DNA from: Planctomycetia bacterium
Lineage (GTDB): Bacteria; Planctomycetota; Planctomycetia; Pirellulales; JALHLM01
Length of the DNA: 40,085 nucleotides
Assembly (NCBI GenBank): GCA_034440135.1
Contig: JAWXBP010000387.1
Coordinates: forward strand, 1-40,085
Direction of reading: 5' to 3'
A model generated the notes under the pieces. It was not told where the DNA came from. It ran no database searches and was given only the letters and a program-made list of their open reading frames with translations. Made by a program: the position numbers and the translations under genes. Below, piece after piece: positions 24,992 to 33,571 of the stretch (position 1 is its first letter; each line of letters opens with the position of its first letter).

Positions 24992-26308
24992 ATGGATACG
25001 TTGACAGCCGCGCGACTCCAGATGACGGTGTCGCTCGCGTTTCATATGGTCTTTGCCGCCATCGGCATCGGACTCCCGCTCTTGCTGGTGCTCGTCGAAG
25101 GGCGCTATCTCCGCACCGGCCAGCAACACGACCTCGACCTCGGCAAACGCTGGGCGAAAGTCACCGGCCTTCTGTTCGCCGTCGGCGCCATCTCCGGCAC
25201 CGCCTTGGCGTTCGAGCTTGGCCTCCTCTGGCCGCGTTATATGGAAATCACCGGCGCGGTCGTCGGCCATATCTTCGGCCTCGAAGGTTACGCCTTTTTT
25301 CTGGAAGCCATCTTCATCGGCCTCTATCTGTATGGCTGGGATCGCTTGTCGCCTCGCGCGCATTGGTGGTGCGGCGTCGTCATTGCCGTCTCCGGCATGG
25401 TCTCCGGCATACTCGTCCTCGGCGTGAACGCTTGGATGCAATTGCCAGTCGGCTTCGAACTCGACGGCTCGCGCGTCGTCGTCAGCGACCCCATCGCCAT
25501 CTTCAAGCAGGCCGGCTGGTTCTACATGGCCGTGCATTCGACGCTCGCTTGTTATACCTCGGTGGCCTTTGCCGTCGCTGGCTACTACGCCTTCGCCTGC
25601 CTCCGCGGAAGGCAGGGCGCGAAGTCCCTGACCGCCATGAACATCGCCATGGCAGTCGGCGCCGTCGCGGCGCTTTTGCAACCGGTCAGCGGCGATTTTC
25701 TCGCCAAGTTCGTCTTTCAAACGCAGCCTGCCAAGTTCGCCGCCATGGAAGGGCAATTCGAAACGCAAGCCCGCGCTCCGCTCCGTATTGGCGGCTGGCC
25801 CGACGTGGAATCGCGCCACACCGACTGGGCCATCGAGCTTCCCGGCGGCTTGAGTTTTCTCGCGGCGCACGACATGAACGCCGTCGTGCCGGGCTTGGAT
25901 CAGCTCCCGGAGTCCGATTGGCCGAACGTGGAGCTCACGCATCTTTCGTTTCAAATCATGGTTGGCATCGGCGTCTACCTGATGTTCCTCTCCGTCTGGT
26001 ACTGGTTCGCCCGTTACCGGCAGGGCCCGGCGTTCGCGCCGAGCCGACTTCTGCTGTGGGCGCTCGTCATCTCCGCGCCGCTCGGCTTCATCGCCCTCGA
26101 AGCCGGCTGGATGGTTACCGAAGTCGGCCGCCAACCTTGGGTCATCAACGGCGTCCTTCGCACCGAGGACGCCGTCACCACCGCCGCCGGCGTTCCGGCC
26201 GTGTTCTATCTGTTCACAGCGCTGTACGCGACGTTGACCGTCACCGTACTCGTGCTGCTCTCCCGCATGGCCCGCCCACCTCAACCGGGAGCGCGGGACG
26301 CCGCATGA
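24992..26308 (+). CDS. cydA: Cytochrome bd-type quinol oxidase subunit I
   Basis: A 438-residue integral membrane protein from ATG 24992 (RLQMTVSLAFHMVFAAIGIGLP start). Heme ligands by position: His18 (b595/d region), His182 (VHSTLACY) and Met323 (FQIMVGIG). Conserved Glu98 and Glu105 lie in GLEGYAFFLEAIF. The C-terminal GWMVTEVGRQPW is a subunit I hallmark. The length and a short loop between helices 6 and 7 point to the short Q-loop (CIO-like) group. It couples quinol oxidation to oxygen reduction in the cytoplasmic membrane. cydB overlaps its stop by four bases (ATGA at 26305-26308). Upstream Met codons in the frame are rejected because the first helix begins at 24992. Confidence 0.93.
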   Translation: MDTLTAARLQMTVSLAFHMVFAAIGIGLPLLLVLVEGRYLRTGQQHDLDLGKRWAKVTGLLFAVGAISGTALAFELGLLWPRYMEITGAVVGHIFGLEGYAFFLEAIFIGLYLYGWDRLSPRAHWWCGVVIAVSGMVSGILVLGVNAWMQLPVGFELDGSRVVVSDPIAIFKQAGWFYMAVHSTLACYTSVAFAVAGYYAFACLRGRQGAKSLTAMNIAMAVGAVAALLQPVSGDFLAKFVFQTQPAKFAAMEGQFETQARAPLRIGGWPDVESRHTDWAIELPGGLSFLAAHDMNAVVPGLDQLPESDWPNVELTHLSFQIMVGIGVYLMFLSVWYWFARYRQGPAFAPSRLLLWALVISAPLGFIALEAGWMVTEVGRQPWVINGVLRTEDAVTTAAGVPAVFYLFTALYATLTVTVLVLLSRMARPPQPGARDAA

Positions 26309-27300
26309 CGCACGAACAACTCGTCAACGCCGCTGCCGCCGCCGCGCTCCTGGGCTTGATGGCCTACGCACTGCTCGGCGGCGCCGATTTCGGCGGCGGT
26401 GTCTGGGATCTCTTCGCCGCCGGGCCGCGCAAGCGCGCTCAGCGCACGGCCATTCGCCATGCCATGGGCCCCGTCTGGGAGGCCAATCACGTTTGGCTGA
26501 TCTTCGTGATCGTCGTCCTCTTCACCTGCTTCCCCCATGGCTACGCCCCGCTCAGCGTCGCGCTGTTCGCGCCGTTTCACCTCGCGCTCTTGGGAATCAT
26601 GCTGCGCGGGGCCGCCTTCGTCTTTCGCGGCGCGGCCTCCGATGGCCCCAGTCCCTGGGGCGTTGTCTTCGGCGTGGCGTCGACAATCTCGCCCGTCCTG
26701 CTGGGCGTCGCGTTCGGCGTCGTCACCGAAGGCCACATCCGCATCGACGCCAGCGGCGATATCAGCGCCATGCCGCGCGGACATTGGCTCAGCCCGTATG
26801 CGTTTGCCTGCGGCTTGCTCGCTTTGGCCGCTTGTGCTTATCTCGCGGCGGTTTATCTCGCCGTCGAAACTGACGGCGACCTCCGCGAAGATTTCCGACA
26901 ACGCGCCATCTGGGCGGGCACCGCGACGGCCGGACTTTCCTTCATCGTGCTCGGCTTCGGCGTCCAGGAAGCGAACTGGTTCGTGCGCGAACTCACGAAA
27001 TTACGTGCCTTGCCGGTGCTCAGCGCGGGCTTAATCTGCTTCGGCCTCTCCGCCTGGGCCGTGTTTAATCGCCGCTATCGATGGAGCCAAATCTTCGCCG
27101 CCGGCGAAATCATCTTCCTGCTCCTCGGCTGGGGACTCGCGCAACATCCGTATCTGATTTATCCGGACGTCACGCTCCTCGCCGCCGCGGCTCCTTCGCC
27201 CACCATCCGCTTTCTGCTCTGGACGATCCCCTTTGGCGCAGCGCTCCTCGTACCATCGCTGTGGCTACTCTTCCGCGTCTTCAAGACAGAGAAGTCGTAG
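26305..27300 (+). CDS. cydB: Cytochrome bd-type quinol oxidase subunit II
   Basis: A 331-residue membrane protein with about eight hydrophobic segments. The start LLGLMAYALLGGADFGGGVWDLF and GPVWEANHVWLIFVIVVLF are subunit II hallmarks, with LLGIMLRGAAFVFRG after them. It partners CydA; the ATGA overlap shows translational coupling. The open frame extends far upstream inside cydA, but only this ATG fits the family. No cydX-like small gene or cydCD exporter is next to it. Confidence 0.93.
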   Translation: MTHEQLVNAAAAAALLGLMAYALLGGADFGGGVWDLFAAGPRKRAQRTAIRHAMGPVWEANHVWLIFVIVVLFTCFPHGYAPLSVALFAPFHLALLGIMLRGAAFVFRGAASDGPSPWGVVFGVASTISPVLLGVAFGVVTEGHIRIDASGDISAMPRGHWLSPYAFACGLLALAACAYLAAVYLAVETDGDLREDFRQRAIWAGTATAGLSFIVLGFGVQEANWFVRELTKLRALPVLSAGLICFGLSAWAVFNRRYRWSQIFAAGEIIFLLLGWGLAQHPYLIYPDVTLLAAAAPSPTIRFLLWTIPFGAALLVPSLWLLFRVFKTEKS

Positions 27301-27329
27301 ACGCCACTTCATGCGGTGCGGAAACCAAG

Positions 27330-28016
27330 TCATTCGTCTTCCAGCATCCGCTCCACGTCGCGCCAAGTCGCCAGCCAGCGCTGATCCATCTTCGCATGCC
27401 GAATCCGCCATAGAATTAGCGACAACACGATCACGGGCGGCACGAACGGCAAGACAGCCCAGCTCCAATTCCGATCGACCTCGACCCAACTCGACCAGCG
27501 ACTCCAGCCCAACAGGCACGCGGCCAGGAACGGCGTCAGCAGCGAGACGGCGAAGTACACCACGTACATCTGACGGTTGAGGCCAAACCGCCAGCCCATT
27601 CCGAGCTTGCGGCGCCCCAGGTGCTTTTGCAGCGCCGGCAGAATTCGGGCTTCCCAATCCGATTGCCCGCTGCACGCCAAATATCCGCCGAGCATGATGA
27701 GATCGTTCAAGAACGTCCAGCCGCTCCACAAATACAACGCGTACACGCAATTCGCGGCGAACGCAGTCGCCTGCAACGGCGCGGCCAGACTGGGCCAAGC
27801 ATCGGGCGCGACGTTTCGATTGCTGATCAACACCAGCATCGTGATCGCCACGCCGCAGGCCGTGACTATGGCGTGCGAGATCTGTCCCCGGGCCGCGATG
27901 TAGCCCTGGATCTCATTCGTGATCCGCTGAACGTCGCCATCCCTGTTGGTCCGCAATCGCAGCGACGAACCTTCCGGCAATTCATCGCCTGGCATCGCAC
28001 AACTCACGACCAACAA
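27330..28016 (-). CDS. Membrane protein of unknown function (about four TM segments)
   Basis: A 228-residue protein; the start is either ATG 28016 or the Met eight codons in (27992). Hydrophobic segments lie at about residues 50-68 (IVTACGVAITMLVLIS), 83-115 (two close segments), 153-171 (VVYFAVSLLTPFLAACLLG) and 185-204 (WAVLPFVPPVIVLSLILW). The N-terminus (NRDGDVQRITNEIQGYIAARGQ) and the C-terminus (KMDQRWLATWRDVERMLEDE) are cytosolic-type charged helices. I do not recognise a family. It converges with cydB (29 bases). Confidence 0.65.
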   Translation of the reverse strand: MLVVSCAMPGDELPEGSSLRLRTNRDGDVQRITNEIQGYIAARGQISHAIVTACGVAITMLVLISNRNVAPDAWPSLAAPLQATAFAANCVYALYLWSGWTFLNDLIMLGGYLACSGQSDWEARILPALQKHLGRRKLGMGWRFGLNRQMYVVYFAVSLLTPFLAACLLGWSRWSSWVEVDRNWSWAVLPFVPPVIVLSLILWRIRHAKMDQRWLATWRDVERMLEDE

Positions 28017-28130
28017 CGCCGCGGCACAACCTCCGTGCCGCCAATAAGGAACACGGACTTATATCACGCCTTCCTGGTGATTGCAAAAGGCGCTCGCACG
28101 CAATCACGCGCAGCATCGATGTCACAACAC

Positions 28131-28490
28131 CTACCGCGGCGCCGGCAACCCCGTCACCTCCATCACCGGACGAATCTCCGCCGTCCCGCGCCGTGCTCCG
28201 GGAATCTGCGCCGCGATCGCGATCGCTTCGTCCATGCTCTCGACGTCGATCAAAAAGTAACCGCCAAGCTGCTCTTTCGTCTCGGCGTACGGTCCGTCCG
28301 AGACGATTGGCGAAGCGCCACGCACGCGCACGCACTTCGCCAGCGACACCGGCTCCAGCGGCGCCGCCCCCAAGTACTGCCCTCGCGCGTGCAACGTGTG
28401 ACACAAGTCGATCGATTCCTGCAGCGCCACCCGATGTTCCTCCGGCGGCCAGGCTCCCGGTTCAGCGTACAACAGCACCAGGTACTTCAT
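28131..28490 (-). CDS. YCII-related domain protein
   Basis: About 119 residues from ATG 28490, chosen because GCGAGG lies at the right distance on the minus strand (an ATG at 28496 is possible). The pattern MKYLVLLYAEPG, QESIDLCHTLHARGQYLG, VSDGPYAETKEQLGGYFLIDVESMDEAIAIA matches the YCII family, where GPYAETKE and GGYFLID are diagnostic. Such proteins often sit with a VOC-type protein and an ECF-like sigma factor; here only the VOC partner is present, 54 bases upstream in the same direction. Function unknown. Confidence 0.85.
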   Translation of the reverse strand: MKYLVLLYAEPGAWPPEEHRVALQESIDLCHTLHARGQYLGAAPLEPVSLAKCVRVRGASPIVSDGPYAETKEQLGGYFLIDVESMDEAIAIAAQIPGARRGTAEIRPVMEVTGLPAPR

Positions 28491-28544
28491 GTGCATCCTC
28501 GCAAAGTGTTTGGTGAAATGCGCGGACCGACCCCAGGCGAGAGT

Positions 28545-28979
28545 TCATTTCGCGCCGGCGTCCGTCGTTACGGTCACCATCCACTCGACGCCGAACCGGT
28601 CAGTCAACATGCCAAAACACGGCGACCAGAACGTCTTCGTGGGCGGCATCTGCACGCTGCCGCCATCGGAGAGCGCGCCAAACGCCTTCGTTGCCTGGGC
28701 TTCCGTCGGAAGTGACAACGCCAATTTAAACCCGCCGAAGTTCAGTCGCTCGTCGCAACCGTCGGACGCCATCAACGTCGCACCTTGAATCGTGACCGTC
28801 GCGTGCATCACCTTGTTCTCGAAGCCCGGCTGCAACATTCCCGGCGGCGGCGCATCGGGGCTTTCATTGTACCGCATCATCATCACGATCTCCGCGCCCA
28901 CGGCCTGGCCGTAGAACGCCATCGCTTCCTCGCATCGCCCGCCAAAGAACAAATAGGGCGTAATCGTCGTTCCGCTCAT
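28545..28979 (-). CDS. PhnB-like VOC (glyoxalase-fold) protein
   Basis: A 144-residue protein from ATG 28979 with an AGAGG site upstream; the Met at 29012 is not favoured. The layout is TTITPYLFFGGRCEEAMAFYGQAVG, then MHATVTIQGATLMASDGCDE, and FWSPCFGMLTDRFGVEWMV. This is the PhnB/3-demethylubiquinone methyltransferase-like branch of the VOC superfamily, in which WS...G.L.D.FGV.WM is typical. It is co-directional with the YCII-domain gene. These pairs are common, but their reaction is unknown; no methyltransferase activity should be assumed. Confidence 0.85.
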   Translation of the reverse strand: MSGTTITPYLFFGGRCEEAMAFYGQAVGAEIVMMMRYNESPDAPPPGMLQPGFENKVMHATVTIQGATLMASDGCDERLNFGGFKLALSLPTEAQATKAFGALSDGGSVQMPPTKTFWSPCFGMLTDRFGVEWMVTVTTDAGAK

Positions 28980-29677
28980 GGGAGTACCTCTTGAATTGGA
29001 ATGCCGCGGCAATGCAGGAGAGTCGTGAACCCCGACTCTCTTTGCAACTTAGTCGTCTGATGCCCGGCCAAATCGACGTCGAATTTCATTCTCGGCAAAA
29101 AACCCTCGCGGCAAAAAAACCGGTAGATGCACGGTTGCCGTGGCCTAATCCATGCACCGCATCACCCCGTGATTTCCCTCGTTGTGCTACACCTCTCAGA
29201 AGGAACCACGAAAGGCGCGAAAAACACGAACGCCTGGGATACTTGGGTGAGCTAAGGAGATCCATCCATTTCCAGCCGTCGTGTCAATTCTTGCAACGCA
29301 AACCGCTTCCTTACAAGAGGTTCGTGCTTTTCGTGGTTGTCGCCGAATGCGCGGAAACAGACGTGTAGAACAACGCCGGCGGTTTCCTCGGTGAGCGCTT
29401 GAAAAGTGGCTCGCCAAGTATTGCCCCTGACATGCCATCATTCAGTCGAGAGGCCGGGTGAATCTCGCCCGCCATTGTATTGCCGGACGGCCCCGCGACA
29501 ATCTAATCACGCGTCCCACTCCGGGCGACGCCGAGGGTGCCACTGGCGGCTGGCCCGCCAGTGCGAGCTGAGCTCGGCACCTCGCCCCGTCCCAGCCCCA
29601 GTGAACCCGCCTCCGCACCCGGTGTCCCACATTCGGAACCGAATCAAAGTCAAGGAATCAGACTCCAGCACTCTCCC
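28980..29677. other. Long intergenic region with inverted repeats
   Basis: About 700 bases between the VOC gene (minus) and the MFS gene (plus). It holds the AACCACG-type inverted repeat (29204-29338) and a short 9-bp hairpin CACTGGCGG/CCGCCAGTG at 29541-29563. No protein-coding frame is convincing. Confidence 0.5.
29204..29338. repeat. Second copy of the AACCACG-type inverted-repeat element
   Basis: The left arm AACCACGAAAGGCGCGAA plus AAACACGAA (29204-29230) and the right arm TTCGTGCTTTTCGTGGTT (29321-29338) are imperfect reverse complements; the left arm has an internal insertion. The arms match those at 20583-20717. Confidence 0.65.
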
Positions 29678-31015
29678 ATGAAAACCCCCTCCGCCAGCGA
29701 GCCCGTCATACATTCTGCCAGCAGCGAAAAGCTCATTCTGCTGATCCTCGCCGCCGTGCAGTTTACGACGATCGTGGACTTCATGATCGTCATGCCGCTC
29801 GGCCCGCAGCTCATGCGGACGCTCAACATCAATCCCGCCCAATTCGGCGTGATCGTCTCCTCGTACACCTTCGCCGCCGGCGCCGCCGGACTGGTTGCCT
29901 CGTCGATCATCGATCGCTTCGCCCGTCGCACGACCTTCATGGTCCTCTACGCGGGGTTCCTACTCGGCACTCTGCTTTGCGCATTCGCCCCGACGTACGA
30001 AACCCTCGTCGCGGCCCGCGTCCTCACCGGCGCCTTCGGAGGCATCCTCGGCGGCATGGCGATGGCCATCATCGGCGACGTCTTCCCCGAACACCGCCGC
30101 GGCCGTGCCACCGGCTCCCTCATGACCGGGTTCTCGCTCGCCTCCGTCGCTGGCGTCCCCTTCGGGCTGTTCCTCGGCACGAACTACGGCTGGCATATCC
30201 CGTTCGTCGCGCTCGTCATCGGCGGCCTGCCGGCGCTCTTGCTCACTCCCTTCGCGCTCCCCGCGCTCAACGCCCACGTCGGCAAGCAACACGCGCATCC
30301 CCTCAGCTCGCTCGTCGACACATTTTCGCAATCGAATCATCGCCGCGCCTTCGCATTGATCATCGCGCTGATGCTCAGCAGCTTCACCGTCTTCCCGTAC
30401 TTAAGTGCGTACCTCGTCAAGAACGTTGGTCTTACCGAACAGCGACTCCCCCTGATCTACATCGCCGGCGGAGCCCTTACCTTACTCGCCGCCCCCATCA
30501 TCGGCCGCCTCGCCGATCATTTTGGTAAACTCCTGACCTTCCGCGTCATCGCCCCCGGCTCGGCGATCTTGCTGCTCATCATCACGCACCTGCCGACCAC
30601 TTCGACCGCCGTCGTCGTAGCGATCTTCGGCGCCCTCATGGTCTGCAATGCCGGACGCATGATTCCCGCGATGGCCATGATCACCAGCAGCGTGGCCTCG
30701 CATCGCCGCGGCGCCTTCCTCAGCGCAAACTCGTCCGTGCAGCACATTGCCGCCGGCATCGGCGCCTACGTGGGCGGCGCGATCATCACCGAAAGTCCTT
30801 CGGGCCAGATCGGCCGCTTCGGCATAGTCGGCTGGATCGCCGCCGCCGCCACTCTCCTAAGTCTCTGGGTAGCCGGCCGCGTCCGCATCACCGACGACCC
30901 GCGAATCTCCGCCGAATCCATCAGCCTCGCAGCCGCCGCAGAAGCCACCGCCGACGCTGGCGAACCGCTGGCGGATTACCCCGAACTCACGGCCCCGAGC
31001 CGCGTGACAAGCTAA
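29678..31015 (+). CDS. Major facilitator superfamily transporter
   Basis: A 445-residue protein from ATG 29678 with about 12 hydrophobic segments. The MFS motif A-like loop is visible as SSIIDRFARRTTFMVLYAGF (between helices 2 and 3), and a second copy after helix 8 as GRLADHFGKLLTF. MAMAIIGDVFPEHRRGRATG is typical of drug/arabinose-type exporters (DHA1). The start helix begins LILLILAAVQFTTIVDFMIVMPLGPQLM. It is likely an efflux carrier; the substrate is unknown. The open frame upstream to 29537 runs through a repeat and is rejected. Confidence 0.88.
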   Translation: MKTPSASEPVIHSASSEKLILLILAAVQFTTIVDFMIVMPLGPQLMRTLNINPAQFGVIVSSYTFAAGAAGLVASSIIDRFARRTTFMVLYAGFLLGTLLCAFAPTYETLVAARVLTGAFGGILGGMAMAIIGDVFPEHRRGRATGSLMTGFSLASVAGVPFGLFLGTNYGWHIPFVALVIGGLPALLLTPFALPALNAHVGKQHAHPLSSLVDTFSQSNHRRAFALIIALMLSSFTVFPYLSAYLVKNVGLTEQRLPLIYIAGGALTLLAAPIIGRLADHFGKLLTFRVIAPGSAILLLIITHLPTTSTAVVVAIFGALMVCNAGRMIPAMAMITSSVASHRRGAFLSANSSVQHIAAGIGAYVGGAIITESPSGQIGRFGIVGWIAAAATLLSLWVAGRVRITDDPRISAESISLAAAAEATADAGEPLADYPELTAPSRVTS

Positions 31016-31323
31016 AAAGGCAACTGCCCCAAATAGGTCATGCATACCTGACCTTGTCAGCACTGCGCAAGCCATCAATGGACTAACCAAGTCCACAGTG
31101 AACGCCGTCTTGGGATTGCATGACTCGCCGCGCGCCCAGCGCTGCGTGGTAAATCATTCACTGCACTCGCCTCGGTAACTCGATATCGAATTGTCAGGGC
31201 GGCGAGCAACGGCGTTTGAAAGCCGTCGTTAGCTTTCGCGGTTGGCCGTGGACCACGATACAGTACGTCTGCGTTGGCGAGCCTGTCCGTTCCTTCGATT
31301 ACTCAAGAGCGGAGAACAAATAA
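31016..31323. other. Intergenic region
   Basis: About 308 bases between the MFS gene and a short plus-strand gene. A small GACGGCTTTC / CAACGGCGTTTGAAAGCCGT-type symmetry near 31210-31230 is visible. No gene or strong promoter is recognised. Confidence 0.35.
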
Positions 31324-31572
31324 ATGGACGAGCGAATCGACGTTTACATTGCGAGCGACGATGCGCATGAGTATTGTTTTGCCTTGATCGAAGTCGACGG
31401 AAAGCATTTGGCTTCGCTCAGCCAAGAAGAGGGCGTCGACAAGCTCGTCATTGAATTGCCTGGGCTGGGGCTGGTGGAAGACTTGGTGATTCGGTCCGTT
31501 CCACTCGAAATTTTTCAGCGAGGAGTCGAACGTGCGGTTGCGGCTCTCAAGAATAGGCGGCCCTGGGTCTAG
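31324..31572 (+). CDS. Small hypothetical protein (82 residues)
   Basis: An 82-residue acidic protein from ATG 31324. It reads as an alpha/beta fold: ERIDVYIASDDAHEYCFALI, then KLVIELPGLGLVEDLVIRSV and a closing helix (LEIFQRGVERAVAAL). No family recognised. The ribosome-binding site is weak (GGAG about 10 bases upstream). Amino-acid composition is protein-like and the reverse frame is less so, which supports a real gene. Confidence 0.55.
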   Translation: MDERIDVYIASDDAHEYCFALIEVDGKHLASLSQEEGVDKLVIELPGLGLVEDLVIRSVPLEIFQRGVERAVAALKNRRPWV

Positions 31573-31921
31573 TTCGATAGGAGCGATACGATGATCGAAT
31601 CGCAGGCGATCGAATGGCGGCATCGGTAAGTTGCCCCGCCACAACCACAGAAAGCCGCCGTCCCGCCAACAACTAACAAGTCACTCCAGCACCAATTCCC
31701 CACCCCACATCCATCCAAAACACCATTCCCCTTTTCGCACCTTTCGCGGTTCCAACTCCTCTCCTCTCCTCTCCTCTCCTCTCCTCTCCGTGCCTCCGTG
31801 GTGAACCACCAATTCCCGCCTCGCACACCTCGAAAAAATCGTATCAACGACTATTCTAAAACGACTGCCCCCTCATCCACCCCGCCTGAAACCAAACCCG
31901 CCCACCGGGAGCCCTGCCTGA
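31573..31921. other. Intergenic region with a pentanucleotide microsatellite
   Basis: About 349 bases ahead of the CBM9-like gene. It contains six tandem CTCCT units at 31756-31785, then a segment (CTCCGTGCCTCCGTGGTG) that looks like a piece of another dispersed repeat. No gene is supported. Confidence 0.5.
31756..31790. repeat. (CTCCT)6 tandem repeat
   Basis: Six perfect CTCCT units at 31756-31785 plus a near-copy (CTCCG). Such a pentanucleotide tract can change length by slippage. It lies about 135 bases ahead of the next start codon, so it could affect spacing or transcription but not the reading frame. Confidence 0.85.
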
Positions 31922-33562
31922 ATGTTCCCTCTCCGCATGTTTGCCATCCAATTCCTCTGCTACGCCTGCCTCGCCACCTCTGCCGCTGCCCAGCAAATCA
32001 CGCGCGAAATCACCTTCGAGCTCACCTACCAAAACCGCGACCTCGTCTGGCTCGGCGATCCCGCCTCACCGGCGGCCTTGGTTTATCCCAAACCCGGCGC
32101 GCAACCTGTCGCCACTGATATCCAAGTCACAACGCGCCGCGAAAATCACCAATCGCCCGCCCGCCAATACCACCGCGACGCCCGCATTGTCCTCGACAAT
32201 AACGCACGCCAGGTGCGCGCCTTCACGTCCCAGCGCGAACAACTCGTCGGCACGATCGACGACCAAGGCCGCTTCGCGCCGAACACGTTCTATCACGACA
32301 ACCGCGCTCTCCTCCCAACCTGGCCGGACGATGTCTCGCAACTCCGCTACGACGCCAACGAAAATACCCTTTACCGGGATGTCGCCGTCACCGGCCCGGT
32401 GATTACCGTATCACTGGACTTCCTGCCACTACAATTAAGCGACGCCAATGGCAACGCAGTCGCCGGAACGTTCTCGCTCAACTACGTGCCCTCTCAAGCA
32501 ACAAAGACGAAGTCGCCGGCCATGGTGTCGCTCGTACTTCAATGCGAAAACAGTACGAATACACTCGCCCAGGCCACTGTGCCAAACACGTTTCGTCGCG
32601 AAGACGTTCAATTGGGCTCCTATGACAATCAAGCCGGCACGTACTTCCAAGAAAGCAACTACCGAGTAGGCGCAGATCTCCCAGAGGACGCAATGCCCAG
32701 CGTGACGTTCACGTTTCCCGGCAACTTCACACCATCGGCCAACGGCGATGGCGAGAAGTTGATCGTGACTGCGCCCGCTCCGCGCGCGGATCAACCCAAG
32801 CCCGCGTCGTCCAAAATCAAGATCGACGGCAACTTCGACGATTGGCGCAACATAGTTGGCATCGATGATCCGCGCGGCGATCTGGTTCCGTATTTGGAAT
32901 ACGTGCCCGACGTGGATTTGCTGGAATTCAAGGTTGCACACGACGACGAGCACATCTATCTGTATGCCCGAGTGGCAGGGCAAGTCGGCCGCACGCATCC
33001 CGACGGCGGGCGAGGCTACTTCTACGCCTACATGGACGTCGATCAAAACGCCGGCACCGGCTTTCTGCCCACGCGCGACGACGAATGCTATTTCGGCGTC
33101 AATATTGGCGACGACTGCGAAGTGCAATTCGAGTTCGTCAACAACAGCTTCCGCAAATCCTTCTACGGTTTTTGTGGACTTGGCGGCGACCAACACGTCC
33201 TCAACCAAACGCTGACGCTCGGCAAGAGCCAATACGGCCGGCTCGACGCGAACGGCGTCGAACGCGCGCACTATAAATCGGAATATACCTACCGCGAAGG
33301 CGCCCCGCAGATTACCGAAGACTTGAAACTCGGCACGAGCGACACCATTCACCTGGCCGTCTCACTGGATGGCAGCGAAGTGGAGATTGCCTCGAAATTC
33401 TCAGGCTTCCTCAAAGACGCAACCGGTCGGCCGATCGTCGGGCCTGGTCAAACGATCGATCTCGCCGCCGGGATGGAGTGCGACAGCAAGCTCTTCCCCG
33501 GCAAGACCCAATGGGCCGCGGACAACACCGTCCCTATTCGCGGCTATCGAATGAGTCGTTGA
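31922..33562 (+). CDS. Exported protein with a C-terminal CBM9-like domain
   Basis: A 546-residue protein; ATG 31922 or 31937 both give a Sec signal (MFAIQFLCYACLATSAAA, cleavage near Ala-Gln). The N-terminal half (about 25-290) is beta-rich with no recognised family; it contains RYDANENTLYRDVAVTGPVI and YFQESNYRVG segments. From about residue 295 (SSKIKIDGNFDDW) a CBM9-like/DOMON-type beta-sandwich begins, with FKVAHDDEHIYLYARVAG and YFYAYMDVDQNAGTGFLP. CBM9-like domains bind sugars or sit on envelope enzymes. Role: extracellular or periplasmic binding, not proven. Its stop is 9 bases from that of the converging enolase-superfamily gene. Confidence 0.75.
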   Translation: MFPLRMFAIQFLCYACLATSAAAQQITREITFELTYQNRDLVWLGDPASPAALVYPKPGAQPVATDIQVTTRRENHQSPARQYHRDARIVLDNNARQVRAFTSQREQLVGTIDDQGRFAPNTFYHDNRALLPTWPDDVSQLRYDANENTLYRDVAVTGPVITVSLDFLPLQLSDANGNAVAGTFSLNYVPSQATKTKSPAMVSLVLQCENSTNTLAQATVPNTFRREDVQLGSYDNQAGTYFQESNYRVGADLPEDAMPSVTFTFPGNFTPSANGDGEKLIVTAPAPRADQPKPASSKIKIDGNFDDWRNIVGIDDPRGDLVPYLEYVPDVDLLEFKVAHDDEHIYLYARVAGQVGRTHPDGGRGYFYAYMDVDQNAGTGFLPTRDDECYFGVNIGDDCEVQFEFVNNSFRKSFYGFCGLGGDQHVLNQTLTLGKSQYGRLDANGVERAHYKSEYTYREGAPQITEDLKLGTSDTIHLAVSLDGSEVEIASKFSGFLKDATGRPIVGPGQTIDLAAGMECDSKLFPGKTQWAADNTVPIRGYRMSR

Positions 33563-33571
33563 AGCGGTCGC

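Noticed and set aside
24983-26284. 433-residue minus-strand frame over cydA
   Set aside because: Highly charged, low-complexity translation opposite a clear membrane oxidase subunit; antisense shadow.
25363-26304. N-terminal extension of the cydB frame
   Set aside because: Arg-rich out-of-frame translation of cydA; the family start is ATG 26305.
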